A stretch of 64,000 nucleotides of DNA from Acidobacteriota bacterium. Lineage in GTDB: Bacteria > Acidobacteriota > Vicinamibacteria > Vicinamibacterales > UBA2999. Made by a program: the position numbers and the translations under genes. The notes below the pieces were generated by a model. It saw only the letters and a list, made by a program, of their open reading frames with translations. It ran no database searches and was not told where the DNA came from. Of the stretch, positions 8,213-16,073 are shown piece by piece; position 1 is the stretch's first letter, and every line of letters begins with the position of its first letter. Location: positions 78,924 to 142,923 of the forward strand of contig JAKFYH010000042.1 in assembly GCA_021730945.1 (NCBI GenBank), given 5' to 3'.

Positions 8213-8242
8213 AATGCTCAGGTGCTCAGGTGCTCGGGTGCT
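8213..8242. repeat. AGGTGCTC tandem repeat
   Basis: Three to four copies of an 8-9 bp (C)AGGTGCTC unit at the broken end of the regulator remnant. Related tracts: 39489-39519, 43043-43064, 47090-47130, 52562-52609. Confidence 0.7.
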
Positions 8243-8247
8243 ACATT
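8242..8247 (+). promoter_or_regulatory. -10-like TACATT, 6 nt before GTG
   Basis: TACATT is followed by 6 nt and the GTG at 8254. Transcription would begin at or next to the start codon, so the OsmC message is probably leaderless. Confidence 0.5.
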
Positions 8248-8253
8248 TGTTGA

Positions 8254-8709
8254 GTGAAACAGCACCTCTATCCCATCCGCATGGAATGGACGGGCAATAC
8301 CGGAGCGGGAACCGCTGACTACCGCGGCTACGACCGCACCCACGAGTATTCGGTGCCGGGCAAGCCGGCCATTCCGGGCTCCGCCGATCCGGCCTTCCGC
8401 GGCGATGCGGCCCGTTACAACCCGGAAGAATTACTCGTCATGTCGCTGTCGTCGTGCCACATGCTGTGGTACCTGCACTTGTGCGCCGAAGCCGGCGTGG
8501 TCGTGACGGCGTATGTGGACGAGGCGGTCGGGACAATGGTCGAAGTGAAGGAGACCGGCGGCCACTTCACCGAGGTGGTGTTGCGGCCGTTGGTGACGCT
8601 CCAGGTCGGCAGCGATGCGACGCTGGCCGCGCAGCTTCACGAGAAGGCCCACCATCTGTGCTTCGTGGCCAACTCAGTCAATTTCCCGGTTCGGGTCGAG
8701 CCGCGATGA
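8254..8709 (+). CDS. OsmC/Ohr-family peroxiredoxin-like protein
   Basis: 151 residues from GTG 8254. The two reactive cysteines of the family are present: C68 in LLVMSLSSCHML (OsmC helix) and C136 in KAHHLCFVANSVNFPV. These reduce organic hydroperoxides using dithiol donors. The central NPEELLVMSLSSC and terminal FPV motifs fit OsmC-like proteins from cytoplasm. It is a single-gene unit with a leaderless-type promoter and a bidirectional terminator at 8712-8734. Protection against peroxides or reactive electrophiles is the expected role. Confidence 0.9.
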   Translation: MKQHLYPIRMEWTGNTGAGTADYRGYDRTHEYSVPGKPAIPGSADPAFRGDAARYNPEELLVMSLSSCHMLWYLHLCAEAGVVVTAYVDEAVGTMVEVKETGGHFTEVVLRPLVTLQVGSDATLAAQLHEKAHHLCFVANSVNFPVRVEPR

Positions 8710-8711
8710 AA

Positions 8712-8734
8712 AAAAGGGGACGAGGACCCCTTTT
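8712..8734. terminator. Bidirectional intrinsic terminator
   Basis: AAAAGGGG, a 7-nt loop, then CCCCTTTT between the convergent OsmC gene (ends 8709) and the minus-strand gene ending at 8734. It carries A and T tracts on both sides, so it can act in both directions. Confidence 0.8.
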
Positions 8735-9624
8735 CACTCAGCAATGTAGCGCCAGGGCGCCATCGGGTTGGCGCGGCTCCAGATGGTGAAGAACGGGCGG
8801 CCGGGTTGCGGCTTGCCGTCGGGGCCGGGCGCGTTGGGGATGATGTGGCCGATGGTGACGCCGAAATCACCGCTCGCAGCGACGATGGTCCTGACGTCGG
8901 GACCCCAGCGCACGGGACTCCCGGGCGCGCCGCCGCCGACGGCGGCGCCGATTGCTTCGTTACCCACCAGGAACACCGCCACATCGGGACCACCCAGGTT
9001 GATTGCATCGGGACTGCCGTAGTGCGTGAACGCGGCACCGATGCCCAGCGTCTGCGCGTCGGCTGAGAACGCCGTCTCGGCATCCGCCAGGCTCTGGCGA
9101 TACTGCTCAATCCGATCTGGGTCGTTGAGGGCGTTCACCACGGTGACCGGCAGCACGTTGGCCATCGCCGTCAGCGGCGGCAGGGCCCTGGCCTGGCCGC
9201 GCTTGTATGCCACCACCCGCCAGCCGGCAGGCTGCCTGACCCAATAGGCCAGGTACTTCAGCGGCGTTGACTTGCCGTCGGCGGTGCGCAGATGCATGAA
9301 ACCGGCGGTGAAGCCGTGGCGGCCGTCGCCGGAGATGCCGGCACGCAGCGGCGTCCACTCAGCTCGAGCACCGGCGTTGGCCGGGGCCGTCTGCAGCGCC
9401 GCCACCGCGGCCGGCTTACCCACCGCGATGCCGCCGGCGTAGGTCAGGACAATGTCGTCGGCAAACATCGCCGACAAGCCGCTCACCAGGTCGGTCTGGC
9501 CGCTGGCTGACGAGAAGGCACGGTCGGCGGCCAGCAGTTGGTCGACGACCGCTTGCGGAGTCGCTGGAGGCGCCTGTGCCAGGGGGCCGGCGACCAGCAG
9601 TACCAGGAAGATCAGTGTTCGCAC
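8734..9624 (-). CDS. Secreted protein with two SnoaL/DUF4440-like domains
   Basis: 296 residues from GTG 9624 with a Sec signal peptide (MRTLIFLVLLVAGPLAQA). Two NTF2-like halves are apparent. The first is VDQLLAADRAFSSASGQTDL...MFADDIVLTYAGGIAVGKPA with a following YLAYWVRQPAGWRVVAYKRG segment; the second, beginning near YRQSLADAETAFSADA, ends with ASGDFGVTIGHII and FTIWSRANPMAPWRYIAE. Such domains are cone-shaped folds that bind small molecules or act as isomerases/hydrolases; many family members have no known activity. It is monocistronic and convergent with OsmC. Confidence 0.7.
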   Translation of the reverse strand: MRTLIFLVLLVAGPLAQAPPATPQAVVDQLLAADRAFSSASGQTDLVSGLSAMFADDIVLTYAGGIAVGKPAAVAALQTAPANAGARAEWTPLRAGISGDGRHGFTAGFMHLRTADGKSTPLKYLAYWVRQPAGWRVVAYKRGQARALPPLTAMANVLPVTVVNALNDPDRIEQYRQSLADAETAFSADAQTLGIGAAFTHYGSPDAINLGGPDVAVFLVGNEAIGAAVGGGAPGSPVRWGPDVRTIVAASGDFGVTIGHIIPNAPGPDGKPQPGRPFFTIWSRANPMAPWRYIAE

Positions 9625-9738
9625 GCAGCGAGATTACGTCAGGTTGGGCGTACACATTGCCAGTCCCGATCGATTTGCGGGGACGGATTTTGGGACCGTA
9701 GATCCTGTCGGTGTCCGCCAACGCGGACCAGGACCCGG

Positions 9739-10125
9739 CTAGTGGGGCAGCGTGTAGAGCGAGACCAGTTTGAGCCGCTCCATCCGTTCGAAATCCTTAT
9801 CGAGCGACCATACCAGACCGCCGATCTCGGCGGCCATCGCCGCAATCAGCAAGTCGACCAGCCCGAAGCACTCGCCGGCGTCGTTGGCCTGCTCGATCCA
9901 GCCCGGAATGGGTCGCCAGGTCTCGGCGGTCGGATGCAGTTGCGGCAAAGCGCCATAGACCCTGCGAAACGCGGCACGATTCACCCGCGCCGTGCCGGCC
10001 AGCAACTCGAGCCGAACCGGTAGAGCCAGCGCCACTTCATCCGCCTCGATCAACTCGCGGAGGGCGCCGGCGACGGCCCGCTGCCGAGGGGCGGCGAGCC
10101 ACACCGAGGTGTCAACGACGATCAT
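9739..10125 (-). CDS. vapC: VapC-type PIN-domain ribonuclease toxin
   Basis: 128 residues. The PIN acidic residues are in place: D5 (MIVVDTSVW), E40 (VRLELLAG), D91 (VDLLIAAMA) and D109/D111 near the C-terminus. PIN toxins cleave tRNA or rRNA with Mg2+ or Mn2+. The start overlaps the last 14 nt of the upstream antitoxin gene, so the two are translationally coupled. Type II toxin-antitoxin modules of this layout stabilise genome segments or slow growth under stress. Confidence 0.9.
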   Translation of the reverse strand: MIVVDTSVWLAAPRQRAVAGALRELIEADEVALALPVRLELLAGTARVNRAAFRRVYGALPQLHPTAETWRPIPGWIEQANDAGECFGLVDLLIAAMAAEIGGLVWSLDKDFERMERLKLVSLYTLPH

Positions 10126-10339
10126 GCGCCTGCTGCATGCGCAGCCGATCCTTCTTCCGAATCTCTCGCGGATCGTCGGTGAACTTCATCGTCGTGATGA
10201 AGTCCTTCAGTTCGTCCTTCTGCTTCCTGCGGATCACTTCCCGCAGCGCGAACACCACGGTGTCGGTCTTTGATTTGAAGCCGATGGCGGCGCGCGCTTC
10301 GTCGACCAGGCCGTCGGGCAGGTCCAGGGTGGTTCGCAT
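10112..10339 (-). CDS. vapB: VapB-type ribbon-helix-helix antitoxin
   Basis: 75 residues starting MRTTLDLPDGLVDEARAAIG, the ribbon-helix-helix N-terminus of VapB family members, followed by a charged toxin-binding tail (KKDRLRMQQAHDRR). It precedes and overlaps vapC. The start codon lies inside a perfect 9-bp inverted repeat (10336-10361), so autoregulation by the VapBC complex is expected. Confidence 0.9.
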   Translation of the reverse strand: MRTTLDLPDGLVDEARAAIGFKSKTDTVVFALREVIRRKQKDELKDFITTMKFTDDPREIRKKDRLRMQQAHDRR

Positions 10340-10375
10340 ACAAAAATCTTAATTTGTATGCTCCTGGGATGTCAA
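10336..10375 (-). promoter_or_regulatory. vapBC promoter and palindromic operator
   Basis: On the minus strand: -35 TTGACA (10375-10370), 18-bp spacer, -10 TAAGAT (10351-10346), then only 6 nt to the ATG at 10339. A perfect 9-bp inverted repeat, GCATACAAA...TTTGTATGC (10336-10344 and 10353-10361), brackets the -10 and covers the start codon. Binding of the antitoxin there would block transcription. Confidence 0.75.
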
Positions 10376-10459
10376 TTCCTGGTGGCTGATATGCATCAGC
10401 CGGTTCGCTGATCCCAACCCGCCACCGGGTGCCGACCGCCGTTCTTCCCGGGTTGCGAA

Positions 10460-12496
10460 CTAGACGCCGTATTTTTCCGGGTCCCAGAGAAGCCCCAGTT
10501 CGGTCGGCGGCGCCATGTAGCCGGCGAGTGCGGAGGCGGCGACCACTGATGGCGAGGCCAGGTAGCCTTCGCCACCGAGGCCCATCCGATTCTGCCAGTT
10601 GCGATTGAATGAGGTGATGGCCCGCTGGCCCTTGACGAGCGCATCGCTGCCCTGGCCGAAACATGGTCCGCACCACGACGCGCGGATCTGGCCGCCGACG
10701 TTGCGGAAGACATCGGCGATCGACTCGCCACCCAGCCGCGGGTCGGGCCGCTCAATCAACAGCTTGACGCCGCCCGAGCCGGGGAACACCACCAGCTCTT
10801 TCTGCACCTTGTCCAGACCCCTGGCCCGGGCCGCCACCAGCACCAGGGCCGCCGACAGCAAGTCGTCATAGCTGCCGTTGGTGCAGGACCCGATCATCGC
10901 CTTGTCGAACTCGATCCGCTCCTTCGCAACCTCCTCGGCCGGGAAGGCATTGCCGGGACTGAAGGGCTTGGCGATCATCGGCGTGATGTCGTTCAGCACC
11001 AGCTCTTCGTCGATCTCGAACTGGGCATCGGGTCCGCAACCAAACTGCGGATACGGCAGTTCGTTCATCCCCTTCGCCTTGTACCACGCATAGGTGATCT
11101 CGTCGGGCGCGAACACGCCGTTGAGCGCCTCGGCCTCGGCCATCATGTTGGCAATGGTGTTGCGGAAGGCGATCGGCAGCTGCTGGCCGGCATCAACCAA
11201 CTCCACCGACATGCCCTGCGACTGCTTCGCGCCCCAGCGCCGCAGCAGCTCGAGCACGATGTCCTTGCCGGTGACCCACGGGCTCAGCTTGCCGCGGAAG
11301 GTGACCCGGCGCTCCCTGGCCATCGTGAAGTAGATGTAGCCGGTGGACCAGCCGAAGCCGAGCGTGGTCGACCCCACGCCCATGCCGACCGCGCCGTAGG
11401 CGCCGTAGGCGCGGCTATGCGAGTCGGCGCCGGGGATGAATTGACCCGGCAGCACCAGTCCCTGCTCGGGAAAATAGAAGTGGAAGATGCCGTCGCCGGG
11501 CGTCGCGTAGTACGGCTTCTTGATGTCGTGAAACGCCGCGAACTGCCGCCCAATCCCCGTCTGCTTGTCATCGTCTTCTTTGCCGGTGAAGACGAAGTGA
11601 TCGTTGGCCACCGCCGCCTGGCGCGGCAGAATCGAGTTGCCGCCGGTGATCTGGTTGAAGGTGTGGATGGAGAACGGCGCCGTGCCATCAGACGCGGGCA
11701 ACAAGTCGGCATAGACCCGCAGCGTCGCGCCCGGCGCCACCTCCGCATCCTTGTCGACGCGATGGGCCCAGACGATCTGCGCGGTGGTGGACATGCGCTT
11801 CGACCGCTCGGCGTCGGGAAACACCACCGCCGGCGTGCGCGCCACCGAGGCGCGGAATTCGCGACGGCCGACGGCAAAGATGCCGCCGCTCTGGCGAATC
11901 TCGTCCTCCTTCGCGCTGAGTGGCACGGGGGTGTAGGTCTTGCCCTGCGTAAGGTTGACCACTTCACGCGACCCGGTTTCGTAGCTGAACTCGTCACCGT
12001 CCTTGGCGTCGGCCACCGCCTCGGGACTCTGCACCACGTGCAAGCCGAGGTTGAACGAGTTGCGGCGGAAGATGTCGCCCATGTTGTGGCCGCAGATGAT
12101 CACCATCTCGAGGCCGACCTCGTCCGCGATCGCCTTGAGGCCGGCCGGCGACATCTCGCGCGAGCTGCCGATGGCGAAGCGGTCGCCGGCAATCACGAAG
12201 GTCTCGCCCTTGTGTACGCGGGCGCGAAAGTCCGGCATCAGATAGCGGAATGAACCCGCCTTCCAGCGCTCGTCCAGTGTGTCCAGGCTCTCCGACACGC
12301 AATCGGCGGCCGGCGTGATCTGGTCGGTGTCGATGGCATCGAGTTTCCTGCCCGGGTTCTTCGGATCCCACAGGATCAAAGCGATGCCGCGAATGGTCCG
12401 GCTGGCGTCGCCACCGGCCAAATCGCCGGCACGCGGGGCGGGCAACGTATCGAGCGTGACGCCCGGCTTGAGGATGGCGGGCTTGGCAATCTGCAT
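10460..12496 (-). CDS. Aconitase/isopropylmalate-dehydratase family enzyme with swivel domain first
   Basis: 678 residues. Unlike classical aconitase A, the small 'swivel' (LeuD-like) domain comes first: [14 protein letters not shown] (53-66), [11 protein letters not shown] (109-119), NSFNLGL (146-152). The LeuC-like catalytic domains follow, with VANDH (296-300), [13 protein letters not shown] (356-368) and the [4Fe-4S] cysteines C538 (GSCTNGS), C609 and C612 (WCGPCFGQG). All residues expected for a hydro-lyase appear intact. The substrate (citrate, isopropylmalate, homocitrate or 2-methylcitrate type) cannot be decided; no leucine or lysine biosynthesis genes are adjacent. A TACAAT lies 9 nt upstream of the start with GAGAGG between. 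Confidence 0.85.
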   Translation of the reverse strand: MQIAKPAILKPGVTLDTLPAPRAGDLAGGDASRTIRGIALILWDPKNPGRKLDAIDTDQITPAADCVSESLDTLDERWKAGSFRYLMPDFRARVHKGETFVIAGDRFAIGSSREMSPAGLKAIADEVGLEMVIICGHNMGDIFRRNSFNLGLHVVQSPEAVADAKDGDEFSYETGSREVVNLTQGKTYTPVPLSAKEDEIRQSGGIFAVGRREFRASVARTPAVVFPDAERSKRMSTTAQIVWAHRVDKDAEVAPGATLRVYADLLPASDGTAPFSIHTFNQITGGNSILPRQAAVANDHFVFTGKEDDDKQTGIGRQFAAFHDIKKPYYATPGDGIFHFYFPEQGLVLPGQFIPGADSHSRAYGAYGAVGMGVGSTTLGFGWSTGYIYFTMARERRVTFRGKLSPWVTGKDIVLELLRRWGAKQSQGMSVELVDAGQQLPIAFRNTIANMMAEAEALNGVFAPDEITYAWYKAKGMNELPYPQFGCGPDAQFEIDEELVLNDITPMIAKPFSPGNAFPAEEVAKERIEFDKAMIGSCTNGSYDDLLSAALVLVAARARGLDKVQKELVVFPGSGGVKLLIERPDPRLGGESIADVFRNVGGQIRASWCGPCFGQGSDALVKGQRAITSFNRNWQNRMGLGGEGYLASPSVVAASALAGYMAPPTELGLLWDPEKYGV

Positions 12497-12505
12497 AACC
12501 TCTCG

Positions 12506-12511
12506 ATTGTA
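12506..12511 (-). promoter_or_regulatory. -10 element TACAAT for the aconitase-family gene
   Basis: TACAAT ends 9 nt before ATG 12496 on the minus strand, with a GAGAGG Shine-Dalgarno-like sequence in the gap. The GGATCAG repeat array lies immediately upstream, where a -35 would be. Confidence 0.5.
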
Positions 12512-12518
12512 GCTTGTC

Positions 12519-12593
12519 GGGGATCAGGGATCAGGGATCAGGGATCAGGGATCAGGGATCAGGGATCAGGGATCAGGGATCAGGGATCAGGGA
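12519..12593. repeat. GGATCAG heptamer tandem array (about 10-11 copies)
   Basis: Near-perfect 7-bp tandem repeat filling the space between two divergent promoters (aconitase-family and M28 peptidase). Each unit contains GATC. Copy-number change would alter promoter spacing. Confidence 0.9.
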
Positions 12594-12594
12594 A

Positions 12595-12600
12595 TACAAT
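12595..12600 (+). promoter_or_regulatory. -10 element TACAAT, 7 nt before ATG
   Basis: TACAAT ends 7 nt before the ATG at 12608, consistent with leaderless transcription of the M28 peptidase gene. The upstream -35 region is repeat DNA. Confidence 0.5.
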
Positions 12601-12607
12601 TCCGGGC

Positions 12608-14191
12608 ATGCGCTACACGACCATTGCCCTGACCGTTGCCCTTGCGGCGCTGTCGGTGACCACACCGATCGCGCAAGAGAAGATCGACAAAGACATCCAG
12701 TGGAAGATTCGCCGGGAAGCCACTGACAATTCGCAGATCCTCCGCACGCTGCATTTCCTGACCGACGTCTACGGTCCGCGCCTTACCGGTTCGCCCAACC
12801 TGAAGGCGGCCCAGGACTGGGTGGTCAAGGAAACCACGGCGTGGGGCCTCAAGAACGCGCACCTCGAGCCGTGGTCGTTCGGCCATCCCGGCTGGGCCAA
12901 CGAGAAGTTGTCGGTGCACGTCACCGCGCCGGTAAAGGACTCGCTGGTTACGGAAGCGCTGGCGTGGACGCCCGGCACCAACGGCCCGGTCACCGCACAG
13001 GCCGTGCAGCTGATCGTCCCGTCACAGCCGACCAAGGACGTGCTGACGAAGTTCTTTGCCGACAACACCGCCAGGGTGAAAGGCAAGTTCGTGATGGTCG
13101 GCGCCGCCACGCAAGTGCGCGTCACGATTCTCACGCCGCAGAAACGCCGCGAAGACAACGACGTGCGGGCGCAGTATGACGGCAGCGCCGCCGCGGGCGG
13201 CTTCCCCGGCGGAGGCGGCCCGGGCGGGCCGCCCAATCCCAACGTGGTGCCGGCAGCGCAGGTCGCCGAGCAACTGGATCAGTGGCTGGTCACTGCCGGA
13301 GCCGTTGGCCGCGTCAACGACGCCGGCCGCGAACACGGCCAGATCCGCGCCTTCAACAACCGCACCTTCGACCTCACCAAGGCGGTTCCCACCGTGGTGA
13401 TGCGCAATGAAGACTACGGCCGGCTGTCGCGCATCCTTGCCGACGGCACCCCCGTCGAACTCGAGATGAACATCGTCAACCGCACCTATCCGGAGGGCGC
13501 GACCGCCTATAACGTGATTGCGGAGATTCCCGGCACCGACAAGGCGCAGGAAGTAGTGATGCTCGGCGGCCACATTGACTCGTGGCACTCGGCGACCGGC
13601 GCCACCGACAACGCGATCGGCTGCGCGACCATGCTCGAGGCCATTCGCATCCTCAATGCCATTGGCGTCAAGCCGCGCCGGACCATTCGCGTGGCGCTCT
13701 GGAGCGGCGAGGAGCAGGGCCTGCTCGGCTCGCAGGCCTACGTGAAGGAACACTTCGGCATGGTCGAGAACCCCAAGCCCGAGCACGCCAACTTCGCCGG
13801 CTACTTCAACATTGATTCCGGCACCGGCCGCGCGCGCGGGATGTCGGTGTTCGGCCCGGCCGACGCCGCCGCCATCTTGAGCCAGGCGACCCGGCCGTTT
13901 GAAGACAACGGCTTCTTCGGCGTGAGCGCCACCCAGAGCCGCCGGCGTGGCGGCACCGACTCGACGTCCTTTAACGAAGCCGGCCTGCCGGGTATTGGCA
14001 TCTCGCAGGACCCGATCGAGTACGGCACCCACACCTGGCACACCAACCTCGACACCTTCGAGCGCATCATCGAGGACGATGCGCAGCAGTCGGCAATGGT
14101 GATTGCGGCGGCGGTGTATCACCTGGCGATGCGGGATGAGAAGCTGCCGCGGCTGCCCAAGGAGCGGATGCCGCCGCTGCCCACGCCGTAG
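12608..14191 (+). CDS. Secreted M28-family metallopeptidase (aminopeptidase)
   Basis: 527 residues with a Sec signal ([23 protein letters not shown]). The M28 dinuclear zinc site is visible: H322/D324 in [16 protein letters not shown], bridging D334 in the same stretch, the catalytic and ligand glutamates E368/E369 in [11 protein letters not shown], an aspartate in YFNIDSGTG, and the last histidine in [12 protein letters not shown] protease-associated-type insert with a Gly/Pro-rich loop ([15 protein letters not shown]) precedes the catalytic core. Exopeptidase activity on peptides outside the cytoplasm is expected. Transcription starts from a leaderless-type promoter. Confidence 0.92.
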   Translation: MRYTTIALTVALAALSVTTPIAQEKIDKDIQWKIRREATDNSQILRTLHFLTDVYGPRLTGSPNLKAAQDWVVKETTAWGLKNAHLEPWSFGHPGWANEKLSVHVTAPVKDSLVTEALAWTPGTNGPVTAQAVQLIVPSQPTKDVLTKFFADNTARVKGKFVMVGAATQVRVTILTPQKRREDNDVRAQYDGSAAAGGFPGGGGPGGPPNPNVVPAAQVAEQLDQWLVTAGAVGRVNDAGREHGQIRAFNNRTFDLTKAVPTVVMRNEDYGRLSRILADGTPVELEMNIVNRTYPEGATAYNVIAEIPGTDKAQEVVMLGGHIDSWHSATGATDNAIGCATMLEAIRILNAIGVKPRRTIRVALWSGEEQGLLGSQAYVKEHFGMVENPKPEHANFAGYFNIDSGTGRARGMSVFGPADAAAILSQATRPFEDNGFFGVSATQSRRRGGTDSTSFNEAGLPGIGISQDPIEYGTHTWHTNLDTFERIIEDDAQQSAMVIAAAVYHLAMRDEKLPRLPKERMPPLPTP

Positions 14192-14207
14192 GCACGCGGT
14201 TTGAAAT

Positions 14208-14251
14208 AGCGGAGGACAGAGGGTGCCCACATGGTCCGTCTGTCCTCCGCT
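14208..14251 (+). other. 13-bp inverted repeat around a start codon
   Basis: AGCGGAGGACAGA (14208-14220) and TCTGTCCTCCGCT (14239-14251) are perfect complements separated by 18 nt. The GGAGGA Shine-Dalgarno-like sequence is in the left arm, the ATG (14231) in the loop, and codons 3-7 in the right arm. It may act as a translation-controlling hairpin or as the terminator of the M28 gene. Confidence 0.6.
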
Positions 14252-15142
14252 CCGGTCGTTCTTGCCTTCGTCCTGTCCTCGTCCGCGGTCGCGGCTGCAC
14301 AGTCTGACACCTGCGACCCGGAGTTCCTCAATCGCGAGAGCTACCGCCTGGCCACCGACGCGCAGGCGCTCAATGTCACGCGCCCGCGCACCAACTGGTG
14401 GGACGGCTTCGACGCCAGTTTGCGGAGCCATGCCGGCGCACTGGACGACCTGAACGAGGCCGCGCTGACCATTGCCGAGCGCGCCCTCGCGCTGGACGGG
14501 CGCAACCAACTGGCGCGCTCCCAGCTGGCGCGCCAGCTCGTGATCCTCGGCACCGACGGCAACCGCGCCCGCGCCGAGATCGACACGCTGTTTGCCGGCG
14601 GCGGCGCGCTGGCCTGGACCGCGACGCTCTACGACGTGGATGCCAGGAGCTTTTTTGTGATGGCGTTCGATCGCGCCGGTATCCGCGTGTTCCGCTTCGG
14701 TGAAGCCGCGCCGAAGTTCACCCGCCGCCTGGGAGTACCGCAGTTCCCCGGTCCGGACCAGGCCGGACTCTGGCGCGCGTGGGGCGGCTGCCTCGACGGC
14801 CTGCGCGCCGAGGCCTTCGTGCCGTGGAGCGATGTCCGCGAGATTGCCGCCGGCAACTACGTGTTGTGGTTCCGCTTCAACCGGCCGGTGACGGTCACAT
14901 CGGATCGGAACAAGCGCGCCACGCTCAAGGAGTTCAAGGTGGCGCTGCACGGCGCCATGGGCTCGGTGCAGTACCACGTGCGCCGCGACAGCGACGACCG
15001 TTGGTACGAGGAACCGAAGATTACCGGTGTCGGCATTGGACCATCCAGCTACCAGGATCGAATCCGCCGGGTGCTGGCGGCTGCGATCGATCCCGCCGGA
15101 CGGATCGCCCTGCCGAAGCAGAAACGCGGCGCCGGCTGGTAG
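14231..15142 (+). CDS. Secreted protein of unknown function with a TPR-like helical segment
   Basis: 303 residues; Sec signal MVRLSSAPVVLAFVLSSSAV then AAAQS. A helical stretch resembling one or two tetratricopeptide units (LNEAALTIAERALALDGRNQ and following, about residues 75-115) is followed by a mixed alpha/beta region rich in aromatic residues with no catalytic motif I recognise (FFVMAFDRAGIRVFRFG; NYVLWFRFNRPVTVTSDRN). It lies 39 bp after the M28 peptidase, probably on the same message, and is convergent with the gene at 15143, the stops abutting directly. Its start codon is enclosed in the inverted repeat described separately. Confidence 0.7.
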   Translation: MVRLSSAPVVLAFVLSSSAVAAAQSDTCDPEFLNRESYRLATDAQALNVTRPRTNWWDGFDASLRSHAGALDDLNEAALTIAERALALDGRNQLARSQLARQLVILGTDGNRARAEIDTLFAGGGALAWTATLYDVDARSFFVMAFDRAGIRVFRFGEAAPKFTRRLGVPQFPGPDQAGLWRAWGGCLDGLRAEAFVPWSDVREIAAGNYVLWFRFNRPVTVTSDRNKRATLKEFKVALHGAMGSVQYHVRRDSDDRWYEEPKITGVGIGPSSYQDRIRRVLAAAIDPAGRIALPKQKRGAGW

Positions 15143-16042
15143 CTAGTTGGCGGAGTTCTTGAGGAAGCGGCGGACGTTGGAATAGGTGGCGGTGGCGACG
15201 ATCTCGTCAAGGCTGAGCGCCGCCTTGTAGTACTCGCTCATCTGCGAAGGCACCCAGAAATCGAGCGCCTCGTTGCGCTTGAAGGTCACCGTGATCGCGC
15301 AGCGCACCGCCGGATCGGCGGCGTTCAATTCGGTCTTCACCACGGTCCCGGTGAATGGATCGATCCACAAGCGGCCGGTCAGCGCCAGGTCGCGTCCGCG
15401 CGTGGTCTTGATCAAGGTCGGCCGCGCCATCTCGCGGTAGGCCGCGCGCCGCAGCACCCGGCCGTCGATCGTCTCTTCGCCCTCGTCCGTGAACTCGAAG
15501 CGCTCGTTGACGCGCGGGTGCAGGAACATCATGGCCAGGGTCGGGATGTTGATGGTGCGGGCGACGTTGCCGACGTTGAACTTGGCGGTCTCGGCGCCGA
15601 TCGCCGCCGCCTTCTCGAAGCGCTCCGGGTCGTTCAGTTGAAACAGCTTCAGCAGGCGATCGTCGCGCTGCCTGACCTTGGCGGCCTTCACTTCGTAGGC
15701 GTCGCGGAAGGCCATCCAGCCCTCGCCATCGCCGCCCAATTGCACCAGCAGGAAGTCGGCCTTGATTACCTGGCCGGTGCCCGCGCCGCCCGTGCGCATG
15801 CCGCCGCCGGGGTTGCTCCGGCTCAAGTTGTCGCCGGGATTGGGCGGCCGCTGCAGTTCCTGAACGTAGGTCTCGTCGGCGGCGAGCAAGGCGAACTTCT
15901 GCTCGTAAGCCATCACGTAACGCATGGCGCTGCCGATGACCGTGGTGAAGCCCGATCCCGGCGTGTTGCCGACCTGGCCGTGAACGCCGGCCGACAGGCC
16001 CACCACGAGCAGCGCGCCGATCGACGAGAGAGCAATTCGCAT
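15143..16042 (-). CDS. Secreted protein of unknown function (outer-membrane lipoprotein-sorting-like fold possible)
   Basis: 299 residues from ATG 16042 (MRIALSSIGALLVVGLSAGVHGQ signal). A longer in-frame extension to 16498 would overlap the divergent MATE gene and is rejected. The body has alternating strands, including TRGRDLALTGRLWIDPFTGT and AAYREMARPTLIKTTRGRD, reminiscent of proteins scoring substrate-modified residues but without a recognised motif. The start-to-start gap with the MATE gene is only 31 bp. Function unknown. Confidence 0.7.
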   Translation of the reverse strand: MRIALSSIGALLVVGLSAGVHGQVGNTPGSGFTTVIGSAMRYVMAYEQKFALLAADETYVQELQRPPNPGDNLSRSNPGGGMRTGGAGTGQVIKADFLLVQLGGDGEGWMAFRDAYEVKAAKVRQRDDRLLKLFQLNDPERFEKAAAIGAETAKFNVGNVARTINIPTLAMMFLHPRVNERFEFTDEGEETIDGRVLRRAAYREMARPTLIKTTRGRDLALTGRLWIDPFTGTVVKTELNAADPAVRCAITVTFKRNEALDFWVPSQMSEYYKAALSLDEIVATATYSNVRRFLKNSAN

Positions 16043-16073
16043 ATCTGGCTCCGGAGCCCATCCTACCGTAAGC

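Noticed and set aside
13022..14977. A 1.95-kb open frame on the minus strand across the M28 peptidase and following gene
   Set aside because: It runs antisense to the peptidase with intact zinc motifs and to a gene with a signal peptide, and contains no recognisable domain.
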